Shown: piece after piece, positions 8,418-16,738 of the stretch
Position numbering within the stretch: the stretch's first letter is position 1
Layout of the letters: each line of letters opens with the position of its first letter
Assembly (NCBI GenBank): GCA_030603665.1
Contig: JAUVXJ010000001.1
Location: forward strand, 436,118-500,117
DNA length: 64,000 nucleotides
Direction of reading: 5' to 3'
Origin: Chloroflexota bacterium
Lineage (GTDB): Bacteria > Chloroflexota > Anaerolineae > UBA7937 > B3-Chlor
Notes under the pieces: generated by a model
Seen by the model: only the letters and a program-made list of their open reading frames with translations
Told to the model about the DNA's origin: nothing
Database searches by the model: none
Program-made: the position numbers and the translations under genes

Positions 8418-10208
8418 TCATCCTGGGTATGGCCTTATCCCATTGGGCGGGGTGATGGATGTGATCTTCACCGGCTCGAACCTCACCTCGCATCGACCAT
8501 CCACCTGCTTGGCCACCACGTTCTTGATGAAGTTGTCGTTGTCCGTATCTGGATAGTCCCGCCTGTAGTGCGCACCCCGGCTGTTCTCTACCGGCAGAGC
8601 CGAGTTAGCCACCAGTTCCAGTACCTGGACGATATTCATGGTCTGGATGGCCTGCACCCACTCCAGGTTGTAGGCCGGGTTCTTGGCCTTGCAGTATAGA
8701 TGGGGCAGCTCCACTTTCTTCAACCTCTCCGCCTCGGCGATGGCTTCCTCCAGCATCACCTGGTCTCGTACGGGACCCGTCTTCGCCATGGCGAACTCCG
8801 TCACTTGGTCCCGCAGCTCCATAGGGTTGGTGCCCTCTTCTCGCTCCAGAGGTCGGTACACCCAGGCCCTGCACGCCTCCACCTGCCCCCAGTCGACCTC
8901 CCGCCTCGGGCTCTTCTTGGCACGCGCGGCTGCCGAGATTCCAGCCCGCGCTCCCTGCACGATGCACTGTGTCAACGCCACACCAGAGATCCGATTGGCG
9001 CCATTCAAGCCCCCGGCACACTCCCCACCCGCGTAAAGTCCCGGGATATTGGTCTCCCCATCCACGTTGATCTTGATCCCACCCATCCAGAAATGGCAGT
9101 AGTTGGCCATCTCAAGGGCTAGGCCCTCCTTCATCATCTCGATGAGAGGCTTGTAGTCGAAATCAGAGTAGTTGAGCCAGCCTACCGGGGAGGACTTGCC
9201 CACGTAGTCAACCACGTCCCCTGGCAGATGCGCCAGCGAGATGTACATCCCTCCGTGCTCGCTTGCCCGGCCCTCCAGCACCTCGGTGGCTACAGCGACG
9301 CTCCACATATCACGCGTGACATCCTCTATCAGAACTGGGTCCCATCGCCGCATGAAGCGATCGCCCAACCCATTGTACCACCAGGTGCAATGCATTAACC
9401 CCACCCAGGGCATGACACCCACGTGCCATCCAGGAGGCCATATCATCTGACCAGGGATGAACTGGATGTACTCCATGTCCTGGAATTCGGCCCCGGCCCT
9501 GTAGGCCATGGCGTGCCCATCCCCCGTCATCTCCTTTCCCGTGGAAACGTACGGGTAGAGACATTGGGCTCCACCCGTAGCGATGACGACACACTGGGCG
9601 TGGAACACCACCAGCTCACCCGTCACCAAGTCCAGGGCCACCGCACCAGCGATCTCACCGCCCGTGGTCAGGAGATCCAGCGCCAGCATGCTTCCCAAGA
9701 TCTGACTGTTGGGCCGGCTCTCCAGGACGCGCTTCATCACCCTGCACATCAGGACACCGGTACCGACGTCCTTTGCGCGCACAGGATAGATCTCTCGCTG
9801 GTACGTGTGGCCGGGAGAGGCGTAGAACCAGGTCTTGTCCCATTCGAAGCCCCAATCCTCCATCTCTTTGGCCCGAGGAGCACACTCGCGGACCAGGCTC
9901 TCCACCAGCGTCTGGTCGTTGACGTTCTTGCCCTCTCTGACTACGTCCTCGAAGAAGACCTCAGGACTGTCACGGGTGTCCGCCGGGGCACCAAGCAGGT
10001 CGTGGAGCCCTTGGCACTCGATGGCGAAGCTGGAGCTTTGGGCGGTCACTGTGGCGCCCGCACGTCCTATGTCACTGCCCTTGGTGATGGCGATGACGTC
10101 GACTTCCTCATCTTCGCTCGCCTTGATGGCAGCAAATCCCCCCGCAGCCTCCACTCCGATGACCAACACGTCGGTGGTGTAGACTCTGTAGCCACCCTTG
10201 TTGCTCAA
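8418..10208 (-). CDS. SdhA/FrdA-class FAD protein, array copy 4
   Basis: 596 residues, first of the four flavoproteins in transcription order and directly after the intact ferredoxin (28-base gap). It has VLVIGVEAAGGFAA at the FAD site and QFIPGQMIWPPGW at the active-site segment; here even the Glu of the PGEL variant is changed to Gln. The helix NSRGAHYRRDYPDTDN is kept. The start codon is TTG (MSNKGGYRV), with GAGAGGTAG upstream, so its expression may be lower than that of the GTG-started copies. It shares YPVRAKDVGTG and PWVGLMHCTWWYNG with copy 3. Without a structure the substrate cannot be named; a 2-enoate, a 2-hydroxy acid or a sulfur compound are all compatible with the superfamily. 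Confidence 0.88.
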   Translation of the reverse strand: MSNKGGYRVYTTDVLVIGVEAAGGFAAIKASEDEEVDVIAITKGSDIGRAGATVTAQSSSFAIECQGLHDLLGAPADTRDSPEVFFEDVVREGKNVNDQTLVESLVRECAPRAKEMEDWGFEWDKTWFYASPGHTYQREIYPVRAKDVGTGVLMCRVMKRVLESRPNSQILGSMLALDLLTTGGEIAGAVALDLVTGELVVFHAQCVVIATGGAQCLYPYVSTGKEMTGDGHAMAYRAGAEFQDMEYIQFIPGQMIWPPGWHVGVMPWVGLMHCTWWYNGLGDRFMRRWDPVLIEDVTRDMWSVAVATEVLEGRASEHGGMYISLAHLPGDVVDYVGKSSPVGWLNYSDFDYKPLIEMMKEGLALEMANYCHFWMGGIKINVDGETNIPGLYAGGECAGGLNGANRISGVALTQCIVQGARAGISAAARAKKSPRREVDWGQVEACRAWVYRPLEREEGTNPMELRDQVTEFAMAKTGPVRDQVMLEEAIAEAERLKKVELPHLYCKAKNPAYNLEWVQAIQTMNIVQVLELVANSALPVENSRGAHYRRDYPDTDNDNFIKNVVAKQVDGRCEVRFEPVKITSITPPNGIRPYPG

Positions 10209-10236
10209 TAGTCTACCTCTCTGGAGATGTCAGACG

Positions 10237-10719
10237 CTAGGCCTCAATGAGCTCCGCCAGCAGCTCGCCCAACACCTCTTTTCTTGTCTGCTGGCCTATC
10301 TGCACAGGAGTACTCAAAGTCAGCGCATCTTTCGGGCAGTACTCCACACATGCAGGGACCTTCCGCCCAGCGCAGAGATCACAGATCTCCACCGTGGCCT
10401 TCCCCGCATCCTCGATGATCACCCCAAACTCGCATGCCTCTACACACCAACCGCACCCTACACATTCGTCTTCGTCCACATGGATGACCCCGGTCTCCTC
10501 ATCCTGCGACAGCGCATCCCTTGGACAACTGGCCACGCATGTCGGAGACTCACACATGCGGCAAGTCACTGACATCATCAGGCTCGGCTCAACGCGGATG
10601 CTGAAGATCCGCGTGCGCGTGATGTCTAGGAGCTCCGCCTTCTCGATGGCACAGGCCAGCTCACACAGCTCGCAGCCAACGCACTTATTGGGATCGCAGA
10701 CGATGAATTCTTTCGTCAC
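10237..10719 (-). CDS. Four-cluster [4Fe-4S] ferredoxin subunit (HycB/DmsB-like)
   Basis: 160 residues with 16 cysteines in four groups ([51 protein letters not shown]) plus one extra Cys at position 8, the layout of electron-transfer subunits with four [4Fe-4S] clusters. GTG start with GAGG upstream. It lies 16 bases downstream of the AOR gene. In AOR-family operons such as BamBC (class II benzoyl-CoA reductase) or the WOR/ASOR types, a similar protein takes electrons from the tungsten subunit. Here it probably carries electrons between the AOR protein and the flavoproteins. Its C-terminus was copied into all three flavoprotein spacers. Confidence 0.9.
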   Translation of the reverse strand: MTKEFIVCDPNKCVGCELCELACAIEKAELLDITRTRIFSIRVEPSLMMSVTCRMCESPTCVASCPRDALSQDEETGVIHVDEDECVGCGWCVEACEFGVIIEDAGKATVEICDLCAGRKVPACVEYCPKDALTLSTPVQIGQQTRKEVLGELLAELIEA

Positions 10720-10735
10720 TTCATTGCCTCGCTTT

Positions 10736-12562
10736 CTAGCTCAGATCTTCCAGGCCCAACTTGGCAAGCTGCTCAGCCGGAATCAGGCCGTCTTCCGTCC
10801 AGCCTCGTGCTTCGTAGTAGTCGTCGATCATCAACCGCAGTTCCTCTGCCACCAAGGTGGTCCCCTGCCCCGATCCGTCCGGCAGAGGCTCCTCCAGAAT
10901 ACGTGCTGGCAGCCAGTCGTCCTTCTTCTCCCATCCCTCACGCACGTTGAAGTGCTTCTTGAGGTTGCAGATCCGCTCTCCTGCCTCCTTCAGTCCCTCG
11001 GCCGAAAGGTCAAGCCCAGTGGCCAGCCGATAGAACTCCGTGGCCTCCTCGTGGTAGTCTTCGAAGCACCCCCTGATGAACTTGCAGAACATCATGGAAT
11101 CCAGGGTGGCCGCCAGATCCTCACTCTCCGCTGCGATCTGCCCGCGTCCCTTCTCAGCCTTCAACCGATCTACCTGCCCCTTCATGTCTGGCTCGTACGC
11201 CAGAGAGCGGTTATGACAAGCCCCTCGTGTCCCGACGGCCAGCCCCAATGCGTAGGTCTTCAGACCACGCGGCTCGTAACCTGGCAGCTCGAGCCCCTTG
11301 GATTGCATGGCGAACTTCTCGGAGCCCTGCCCGACTTTCTCCGACGCTCGCTTAGTGCCCTGCGCCAGCAGGTCCCCAATGCCCTCCCGCAGTGCGATCC
11401 GCTCGATGAGAGCGACGGATGCTTCATGATTGCCGAAGTTGAGCTCCAATCCATCGGTATCAGACTCCGTGAGAATGCCCTTCTCGTAGCACTCCATGGC
11501 CCAGGCTATGGTCACCCCCGTGCTGATCGTATCCAGGCCGTATCGATCACATAACTCCGCAGCCTTGATGATGCCGGGCAAGGAATCGATCCCGCAGCAA
11601 GGTCCCAAAGCGTACAGAGTCTCGTAGTCCACCGAGACCCGCGCTCCCTCGTACGATCCTTCTCTCACCCGAACGACCTGCTCGCAAGCGATGGGACAAC
11701 CAGAGCAAGCCACCGCTTTCTCCTTGAAGTGGGACTGCAGGTACTCCCCGCTGACCTGCTCGGCCGACTCCAGGACTGAGTTCTGGAAGTTGCGTGTGGG
11801 CAGAAGGCCAAGCCGGTTCAGGGTCAGCACGTTGCCCACCGTCCCTGTGACGCGGTACTTCGCGGTAGCCAGTCCCTGGGCCCTCTCACCCAGGTCGAGC
11901 GAGAGTTTGTTCAGTTCCTCCAGCTCGGCCACGGAGACAGGTTGGGTGCCCCTCACCGCGATGGCCTTCAGGTTCTTGGACCCCCACACAGCCCCCATAC
12001 CGGTCCTGCCCGCCTGCCGCCCCCGGTCATTGCTCACGCAGGCGTAAGGCACCAGCTTCTCTCCCGCCACGCCGATGCAGGATACCCGCACTCTGCTGTC
12101 GCCGATCTCTGCACGAATGGCCTCTTCAGTCGCAAAGCTCTCCTGGCCCCAAAGGGCTTCGGCATCTCGAAACAGAGTATATTCATTGTCCACGAACACG
12201 TAGGTGGGATTCGCTGCCTTCCCCTTGATCACCATGGCGTCGTAGCCAGCTCGTCGGAGAGCGTTGGACCAGTAGCTCCCACTGAGGGAATCACCGATGA
12301 ATCCCGTCAGAGGCGACTTGGCAGCCATCGCATGCTTGCCGCCACACGGCACCATGGTCCCCGCAAGTGCCCCGACAGCGATGGCTACAGCGTTCTCCTC
12401 GCCAAGGGGATCGCACCCCGGCTCACCGTTGTCGATCAGCAGACGCGTGGCCAGACCCACACCTCCGAGGTATTTCTGGAGAAAAGCAGGCTCTAGTACC
12501 TCCACCTGGCTCTTACGGCGGCCCAAATCGACGTGCAATACCCTGCCCGTGTAAGCATCCAT
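10736..12562 (-). CDS. Aldehyde:ferredoxin oxidoreductase family protein (tungsten-pterin)
   Basis: About 608 residues. Family features are the N-terminal [11 protein letters not shown] segment, [11 protein letters not shown], the bis-pterin contact [26 protein letters not shown], and the [4Fe-4S] motif CSGCPIAC (C286, C289, C293) with a distal cysteine, probably in [10 protein letters not shown]. It would oxidise an aldehyde or reduce an acid with ferredoxin, using a W (or Mo) bis-pterin. I prefer the ATG at 12562, because GGGGAGGAT sits 5 bases upstream inside the last codons of the MoaD-like gene. An in-frame ATG at 12577 would add five residues but lacks a ribosome site. The actual substrate is not predictable. 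The linked MoaD and polyferredoxin genes fit a working tungstoenzyme. Confidence 0.92.
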   Translation of the reverse strand: MDAYTGRVLHVDLGRRKSQVEVLEPAFLQKYLGGVGLATRLLIDNGEPGCDPLGEENAVAIAVGALAGTMVPCGGKHAMAAKSPLTGFIGDSLSGSYWSNALRRAGYDAMVIKGKAANPTYVFVDNEYTLFRDAEALWGQESFATEEAIRAEIGDSRVRVSCIGVAGEKLVPYACVSNDRGRQAGRTGMGAVWGSKNLKAIAVRGTQPVSVAELEELNKLSLDLGERAQGLATAKYRVTGTVGNVLTLNRLGLLPTRNFQNSVLESAEQVSGEYLQSHFKEKAVACSGCPIACEQVVRVREGSYEGARVSVDYETLYALGPCCGIDSLPGIIKAAELCDRYGLDTISTGVTIAWAMECYEKGILTESDTDGLELNFGNHEASVALIERIALREGIGDLLAQGTKRASEKVGQGSEKFAMQSKGLELPGYEPRGLKTYALGLAVGTRGACHNRSLAYEPDMKGQVDRLKAEKGRGQIAAESEDLAATLDSMMFCKFIRGCFEDYHEEATEFYRLATGLDLSAEGLKEAGERICNLKKHFNVREGWEKKDDWLPARILEEPLPDGSGQGTTLVAEELRLMIDDYYEARGWTEDGLIPAEQLAKLGLEDLS

Positions 12563-12564
12563 AG

Positions 12565-12843
12565 CTATCCTCCCCATACAGCCGAAATCAGTAAGAGACG
12601 ATCGTTGTCCGCTAATCGCACGTCGAGATTCTGTGTCACCATTCTCCCGTTTATGCTCAGCGCGAAAGAAGCCGCTAACTCTCGCTGGTTCTCAATGAGC
12701 TTCTCTTCCACCAAGCGCGGGAAGCTGCGCCCCAGTTCCATCACTACATCGTGTAACTCCGCCCCCTCTTCGAACTCCAACTGGCACTCCTCCACCCCGG
12801 CCCAGTGCCGCGCCACTCCGAAAAACTCCACCGTCACTCTCAT
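12565..12843 (-). CDS. MoaD/ThiS-family sulfur carrier protein, AOR-associated
   Basis: 92 residues starting MRVTVEFFGVARHWAG and ending SAVWGG, with the C-terminal Gly-Gly needed for thiocarboxylate formation in MoaD-like beta-grasp proteins. It would supply sulfur for the dithiolene of molybdopterin, here presumably for the tungsten cofactor of the neighbouring AOR protein. A longer open frame to 12972 exists, but the part before 12843 has no protein-like features and ATG 12843 has GGA-rich bases upstream. The stop lies just 3 bases before the preferred AOR start, so the ribosome site of AOR is embedded in this gene. It is the first gene of the long minus-strand run. Confidence 0.85.
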   Translation of the reverse strand: MRVTVEFFGVARHWAGVEECQLEFEEGAELHDVVMELGRSFPRLVEEKLIENQRELAASFALSINGRMVTQNLDVRLADNDRLLLISAVWGG

Positions 12844-12943
12844 TCCATATCCTACACAACGACCGCAGTGGCACAGCGGACTGGCGCCCCCATCGAGACC
12901 CATGAATCTAGGGCCAAGAAACTCGCAACCCAGACCGAGCAGC

Positions 12944-12972
12944 ATTATGTGGCTCACGGTATCGCAGGTCAA
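12944..12972 (-). promoter_or_regulatory. Sigma70-like promoter of the AOR/flavoprotein operon
   Basis: On the minus strand TTGACC (12972-12967), a 17-base spacer and CATAAT (12949-12944). It lies about 100 bases before the MoaD-like start and no other gene intervenes, so it probably drives the whole run down to base 1. Confidence 0.55.
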
Positions 12973-13046
12973 TACCAGGCACGGCGCCTAGTTCGCATAC
13001 ATCTATCAGCCTGGCTGAGCCTACACGGCTGACGGCTTCGAGAACC

Positions 13047-13568
13047 CTAGTGAGATCCAGCTTCGTCTTCGTCGTGCTGAGAAACGGAATCCGGCTCCTT
13101 CGGAGCATAGACCTCCTTGGGCACTCTCCAGTTATGGGTGAACTTGAGCTGAGGGCCCAGCACGAATGTCCGTGTCCGCGTGATAGAGGGGATATCATGA
13201 ACAAGCCCCTGCACCATTTCGTGCAGGTCTTCCACGGACTTGGCCACAACCGCGCTTCTTATGTCGGTTTCTCCCGTCGCAAACGCTACGTACGTCACTA
13301 GATCCAGCTCCGCCAACCGGCGCGCCGTATCGGAAATAGCAGCTTGCTCGGCTTCCACGAAGATGTCCGCCCTTATCCCGTATCCCATCGCTGGGGCATG
13401 TACAACAGCGATAACGGAGATCACACCTTCACGCACCAGTTTCTTGATCCGGTGGCGCACCATCCGCGGTGTCACCCCTTCCAGATGGCCGGCAATTTCG
13501 ACCGCCGACATGCGGCCGTCTTCTTGCAGTAGCTCCATGATCGCAGCATCAGTCTCGTCGATTTTCAT
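13047..13568 (-). CDS. Lrp/AsnC-family transcriptional regulator 1
   Basis: 173 residues from MKIDETDAAIMELL. The winged-helix domain (MSAVEIAGHLEGVTPRMVRHRIKKLVREGVIS) is followed by a RAM/ligand-binding domain (ADIFVEAEQ, YVAFATGETDIRSAVV) and an acidic tail. The frame is open to a GTG at 13634, but the -10 box ends at 13647, so that start would leave almost no leader. ATG 13568 corresponds to the start of the paralogue at 24993 and is preferred. It sits next to the AOR operon, is read in the same direction and has its own promoter, so it probably senses an amino-acid-like effector and controls that operon. Homologous over its length to the regulator at 24993-25481. Confidence 0.85.
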   Translation of the reverse strand: MKIDETDAAIMELLQEDGRMSAVEIAGHLEGVTPRMVRHRIKKLVREGVISVIAVVHAPAMGYGIRADIFVEAEQAAISDTARRLAELDLVTYVAFATGETDIRSAVVAKSVEDLHEMVQGLVHDIPSITRTRTFVLGPQLKFTHNWRVPKEVYAPKEPDSVSQHDEDEAGSH

Positions 13569-13646
13569 CGGGCCCACTTCATAGCGTCTGCCTGTTGCCG
13601 GGGTGCCACGTTTCATCAAGGCCGAGGCTGTCACATAATTGCCACC

Positions 13647-13675
13647 AGTATAGCAGATCTTCTAGACTGTGTCAA
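13647..13675 (-). promoter_or_regulatory. Sigma70-like promoter of Lrp regulator 1
   Basis: TTGACA (13675-13670), 17-base spacer, TATACT (13652-13647) on the minus strand, with TGC before the -10 (extended -10). The near-consensus match is the strongest argument. Confidence 0.7.
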
Positions 13676-14724
13676 GATATGGCCAATGGCTTGTCGTAAA
13701 CTTGCCACCCCTGCTTCCATTTCGTAATATAGTTACATCTCGGGCCGCAAGCCCAGGCAGCTTAGCGAGCGCTAGGCACAGGATGCAACCGCTCAGTTCG
13801 CCGGAACTCGCCGCCTAGGCGCAATCGTAGGTAGACCACAGAATTCAGGCAGTGCCGCGGGAGTTTCCTTCTCGCGGGGGAAGACGGAGGGGCTGCAGCT
13901 GTGCGACCTGCCCAGCGAAGCACACAGATAGCGCGGATGCGGTATTCGATTGGGCCGCCTGTGAAGGACAAGATTGGCCACCTGGCTAGTGTCGAAACCC
14001 CGCTGATGGCCGAAGTGCGCGGGAGAAAAGCCTGTATCCTGTCGCTCGTTAGGCACGCGAAGCAATCGCACACCGCCGCGAGGAGTCGATGTCAGGGCTG
14101 TGTCGATGGGCAGGCGTATCCCCAGCTGGAGCTCGGCCCGCTCTCTCACGCGCGGAATGGCGGGCGCGCCATCGTTCGGCTGTCCGCAGTCACGACCGCC
14201 CAAGTCGGACGCAGACGGAAATACGAAGGCTGTGGCGGGAGAAAGAACATGCACAGTATGGACCAATTGTCGCCTCAAGCGATCCACCATCTGGTGGCTG
14301 ACGTGGGCTTCAAGAGACCCTTCCAGCATGCGGGGCTGGCGGCCACGGGAAGGCGGGCATCCAAGCGCTGATTGCAGAGTGCGCGAGCCATGGGCTTCGG
14401 CGTCACTGTCCAGAGCTCAACTGAATAGACACCCGGTACATCCGGCGCCCGATGAGCCCTGCTGGCCTCCGCGGGCTCAAACCGGATCGTGGGTACACCA
14501 CAGCCTGCATGAGGTGACCACAGTCGGCGGCAAAACCCCAACAGTCGTGTCGCCCGGACGACATGGAGAGCCAATCCAGCGACCAGGTCACAGCTGGCAT
14601 CTCTCTGCGCGCATGCGGAGACCCGCTGCCGACCCAGGCTCTCCGAGGTTGTCAGTCCCAGCTCTGCCCTGGATCCTACCGGATGGACCACAACGCTCCG
14701 ACAAGCATGCCAACAAAACGCCCG
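13676..14724. other. About 1 kb without a supportable gene
   Basis: Open frames here (for example 13793-14329 minus and 14100-14984 plus) have no ribosome site, no recognisable motif and read like antisense or noncoding sequence. No tRNA-like fold or strong hairpin was found. It may be decayed sequence between the AOR-linked regulator and the hydrolase at 14725. Confidence 0.5.
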
Positions 14725-15450
14725 CTACCTCGGTCCCGGTTCCGTCGCTCGTGTCAGAGACTGGCGCTTGGCTGGGGCCACCGGCAATGCTGACATATGG
14801 GAGAGAACGTTCGCCAGCGGCTCCACGTCAGCGAACTTCAATCCTATGTCGAGCAGGTTGCTGCGATGAGCGAAAAGCGAGGTATCAGCGCAGCACTCTT
14901 CTGGTACGATCACCCGGAAGTTACAGGAGAAGGCGTCGGTTACGGTGCAGCGAACGCAAGCGCTTGTGGCTATTCCGCCGATGATGAGTGTGTCGATGGC
15001 GAGGAAGTTGAGCATGCTCCGTAGCGGAGTTTCGAAGAGAGCGCTGGGCTTCGCCTTTTCGATAATGATGTCCCCTTCAGCAGGAGCAATCTGCGGTGGC
15101 CACTCGTCGGCGCGGGGATCGTTCAAGTACTGTGGATCGCGCACCCCGCCCCATTTCAGGTCGCAGACGCCGCGGTCAACTGGGGATGTTCGCTTACTCC
15201 GACGCGAGTAGAAGATTGGCGTGCCCTTGGCACGGGCCACCTCCAGCAGCTTCGCCCAGGCGTCCACTGCCTCCCACCCCGTCGTTCCCCAGGCACTGGG
15301 CCCGTACTTGGAGTCTATAAAGAGGTAGGTCATGTCTACAACAAGCATCCCTAGGGATTCGCCGTACCCCATTCGACGTGGCATGCCTTTCTTGCGAAAC
15401 GCATCCAAATCCTCAGGGCTGATCAAGTCTCGCCAGTGATCAAGGTTCAT
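14725..15450 (-). CDS. Isochorismatase-family cysteine hydrolase
   Basis: 241 residues. The Asp-Lys-Cys triad of the family is visible: D in MLVVDMTYLF, K in EKAKPSALF, and the nucleophile C in SACVRCTVTDAF, with the typical GGIATSACV cis-peptide region. Start ATG 15450 has AAAGGAG seven bases upstream; the longer frame to 15489 lacks one. Families with this triad include N-carbamoylsarcosine amidase, nicotinamidase, biuret and ureidoacrylate hydrolases. An N-carbamoyl or amide substrate would suit the nearby M24, M19 and nitrilase-type genes, but the assignment is open. It stands alone, with unassigned sequence before the next gene. Confidence 0.85.
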   Translation of the reverse strand: MNLDHWRDLISPEDLDAFRKKGMPRRMGYGESLGMLVVDMTYLFIDSKYGPSAWGTTGWEAVDAWAKLLEVARAKGTPIFYSRRSKRTSPVDRGVCDLKWGGVRDPQYLNDPRADEWPPQIAPAEGDIIIEKAKPSALFETPLRSMLNFLAIDTLIIGGIATSACVRCTVTDAFSCNFRVIVPEECCADTSLFAHRSNLLDIGLKFADVEPLANVLSHMSALPVAPAKRQSLTRATEPGPR

Positions 15451-15692
15451 GTCCGACTCCTTTGCGGGGCCTCCATCGGGCCCTCGCATTCACTGCATAC
15501 TGCCGCGAGCTCGCCTAGACTCCAGCGGTGCGACAGATACACAGACAGAGGCAAATACTAGCCGATTGGCTAGAGAGATCTCCAAAGCCGCGAATGCGCT
15601 CAGAGGAGTTTGCTCTCAGTAGCCTGCCGAAATTGGAGGCACTTCTCTGGATGTGCCAATCTTGCTGCTTCGATGCCAGGCTCCAATTGCCC

Positions 15693-16445
15693 CTACCGCC
15701 TCGTTCTCAGACGCATCCCGGCGTATCCAGCCAGGCCCAAGAAACCGCTGCCCAGGAGCAGCATCGTTCCAGGTTCGGGAATGAACTCTTCCTCTGCCTC
15801 ACAGGGGTTGAGGCAGATCGTACCGAGACCGTCCGGATACTGTTGGTAGTCGAGCAGGCGCGCTGGCCAGATACCCCAACCAAGCAACCAGTTGTCATTG
15901 TCGCTGCAATCGGTGCCCTGACGGCATGCGTTCGCAGCCGGCTCCACGCCAAGGCGGAAGCAGTCGCCAGCCCCCACCTTGTCCAGCTCGGAGGCCGTGA
16001 GATCGAGGGCCCATTCCCAGATGAGCGCCCTGCCTGACGACAGGGCTGCGTCACGCTCCACCCCGACAAGGGGTTGCTCTGTGCAGAAGCCCTGGAGGCC
16101 TCCGTGCTCATAGTAGGGTCTGAACAAGGATGCCCCCAGGAAGCTGAAGTAGTTGAGGTCTGTCCACTCGTGGGTCATGAAGATGCCCTCTCCTGGACGC
16201 GGGGCGCATGTGTCGGCGGCCCATTCATCGTCCAGGCGGTTCGGCTCGTCGGTGAACACCATCTCCATCACGCTGTCCCAATGATTCGGATCCAACGCGA
16301 CGCCGCCCTCGAGAAAGACCTCCGTGGCTACATAGAGCTTAGTCTCATCGTTCATCAGGCGCAGCCAGCCCTCCACCTCAGTGTTGCCGGGACCCACATA
16401 GGGACTCAAACCGACCTGCGCCCCCAAGCAACCGGAGTGTCTCAT
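15693..16445 (-). CDS. PEP-CTERM-anchored protein, probably 5' truncated
   Basis: 250-residue frame. The C-terminus is a clear PEP-CTERM sorting signal: FIPEPGTMLLLGSGF, then a hydrophobic stretch and RLRTRR. Such proteins are normally secreted by Sec and processed by exosortase. The body (NHWDSVMEMVF, WEWALDLTASELD) is not recognised. No signal peptide is present: the first dozen or so codons (MRHSGCLGAQVG) come from a shifted reading of an mttB relic that lies across the 5' end. The real N-terminus was therefore probably lost in a rearrangement and this is likely a pseudogene. No exosortase gene is in the window. Confidence 0.55.
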   Translation of the reverse strand: MRHSGCLGAQVGLSPYVGPGNTEVEGWLRLMNDETKLYVATEVFLEGGVALDPNHWDSVMEMVFTDEPNRLDDEWAADTCAPRPGEGIFMTHEWTDLNYFSFLGASLFRPYYEHGGLQGFCTEQPLVGVERDAALSSGRALIWEWALDLTASELDKVGAGDCFRLGVEPAANACRQGTDCSDNDNWLLGWGIWPARLLDYQQYPDGLGTICLNPCEAEEEFIPEPGTMLLLGSGFLGLAGYAGMRLRTRR

Positions 16446-16607
16446 CGTAGTTGATGAGCACGCCAGGATCCATCAGTAGTCCGTAGGCCTCGTCAAGGGC
16501 ACGCTGAACTGCCTCGCCGGCAGAGGTTCGAGCTTCGGTCGAATCACGGGTCCCTACCTGCTCGTTGTCTTCAGCCTGTCAGAGAGGTAACAGTCTGCTT
16601 CTCGGCA
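16396..16607 (-). pseudogene. Relic of the 5' end of an MttB-family gene
   Basis: On the minus strand the bases following GTGATTCGACCGAAG match the first ~50 codons and the leader of the MttB homologue at 30087-31562 (whose start is ATGATTCGACCGAAG). Shared stretches include GATCCTGGCGTGCTCATC. A one-base deletion near codon 10 breaks the frame. Homology also covers about 60 bases upstream (GGYAACARTCTGC). It ends inside the PEP-CTERM frame. Confidence 0.75.
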
Positions 16608-16614
16608 AACCTCC

Positions 16615-16656
16615 TTTATGGCCGACCAACCGTGGCCAGTTATGGGCGCTCGCCGC
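16615..16656. repeat. 42-bp direct repeat, downstream copy
   Basis: Identical over 42 bases to 18160-18201 (begins TTTATGGCCGACCAACCGTG), same orientation. The two copies flank the class-III PLP gene; this one follows its stop by about 80 bases. Confidence 0.9.
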
Positions 16657-16738
16657 GCGCCGGCGCTGCCTGGAGTTCGGCGTCTCGCGCCTAGGCATCC
16701 ACTGCCAGAATCGCGGGTCTGCGAACCTGGCCACGGGG

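Noticed and set aside
13793..14329. 178-codon minus-strand frame
   Set aside because: Arg/Pro/Ser-rich, no ribosome site and no motif; reads like noncoding GC-rich sequence.
14100..14984. 294-codon plus-strand frame
   Set aside because: It overlaps the isochorismatase-family gene in antisense and has no protein features.
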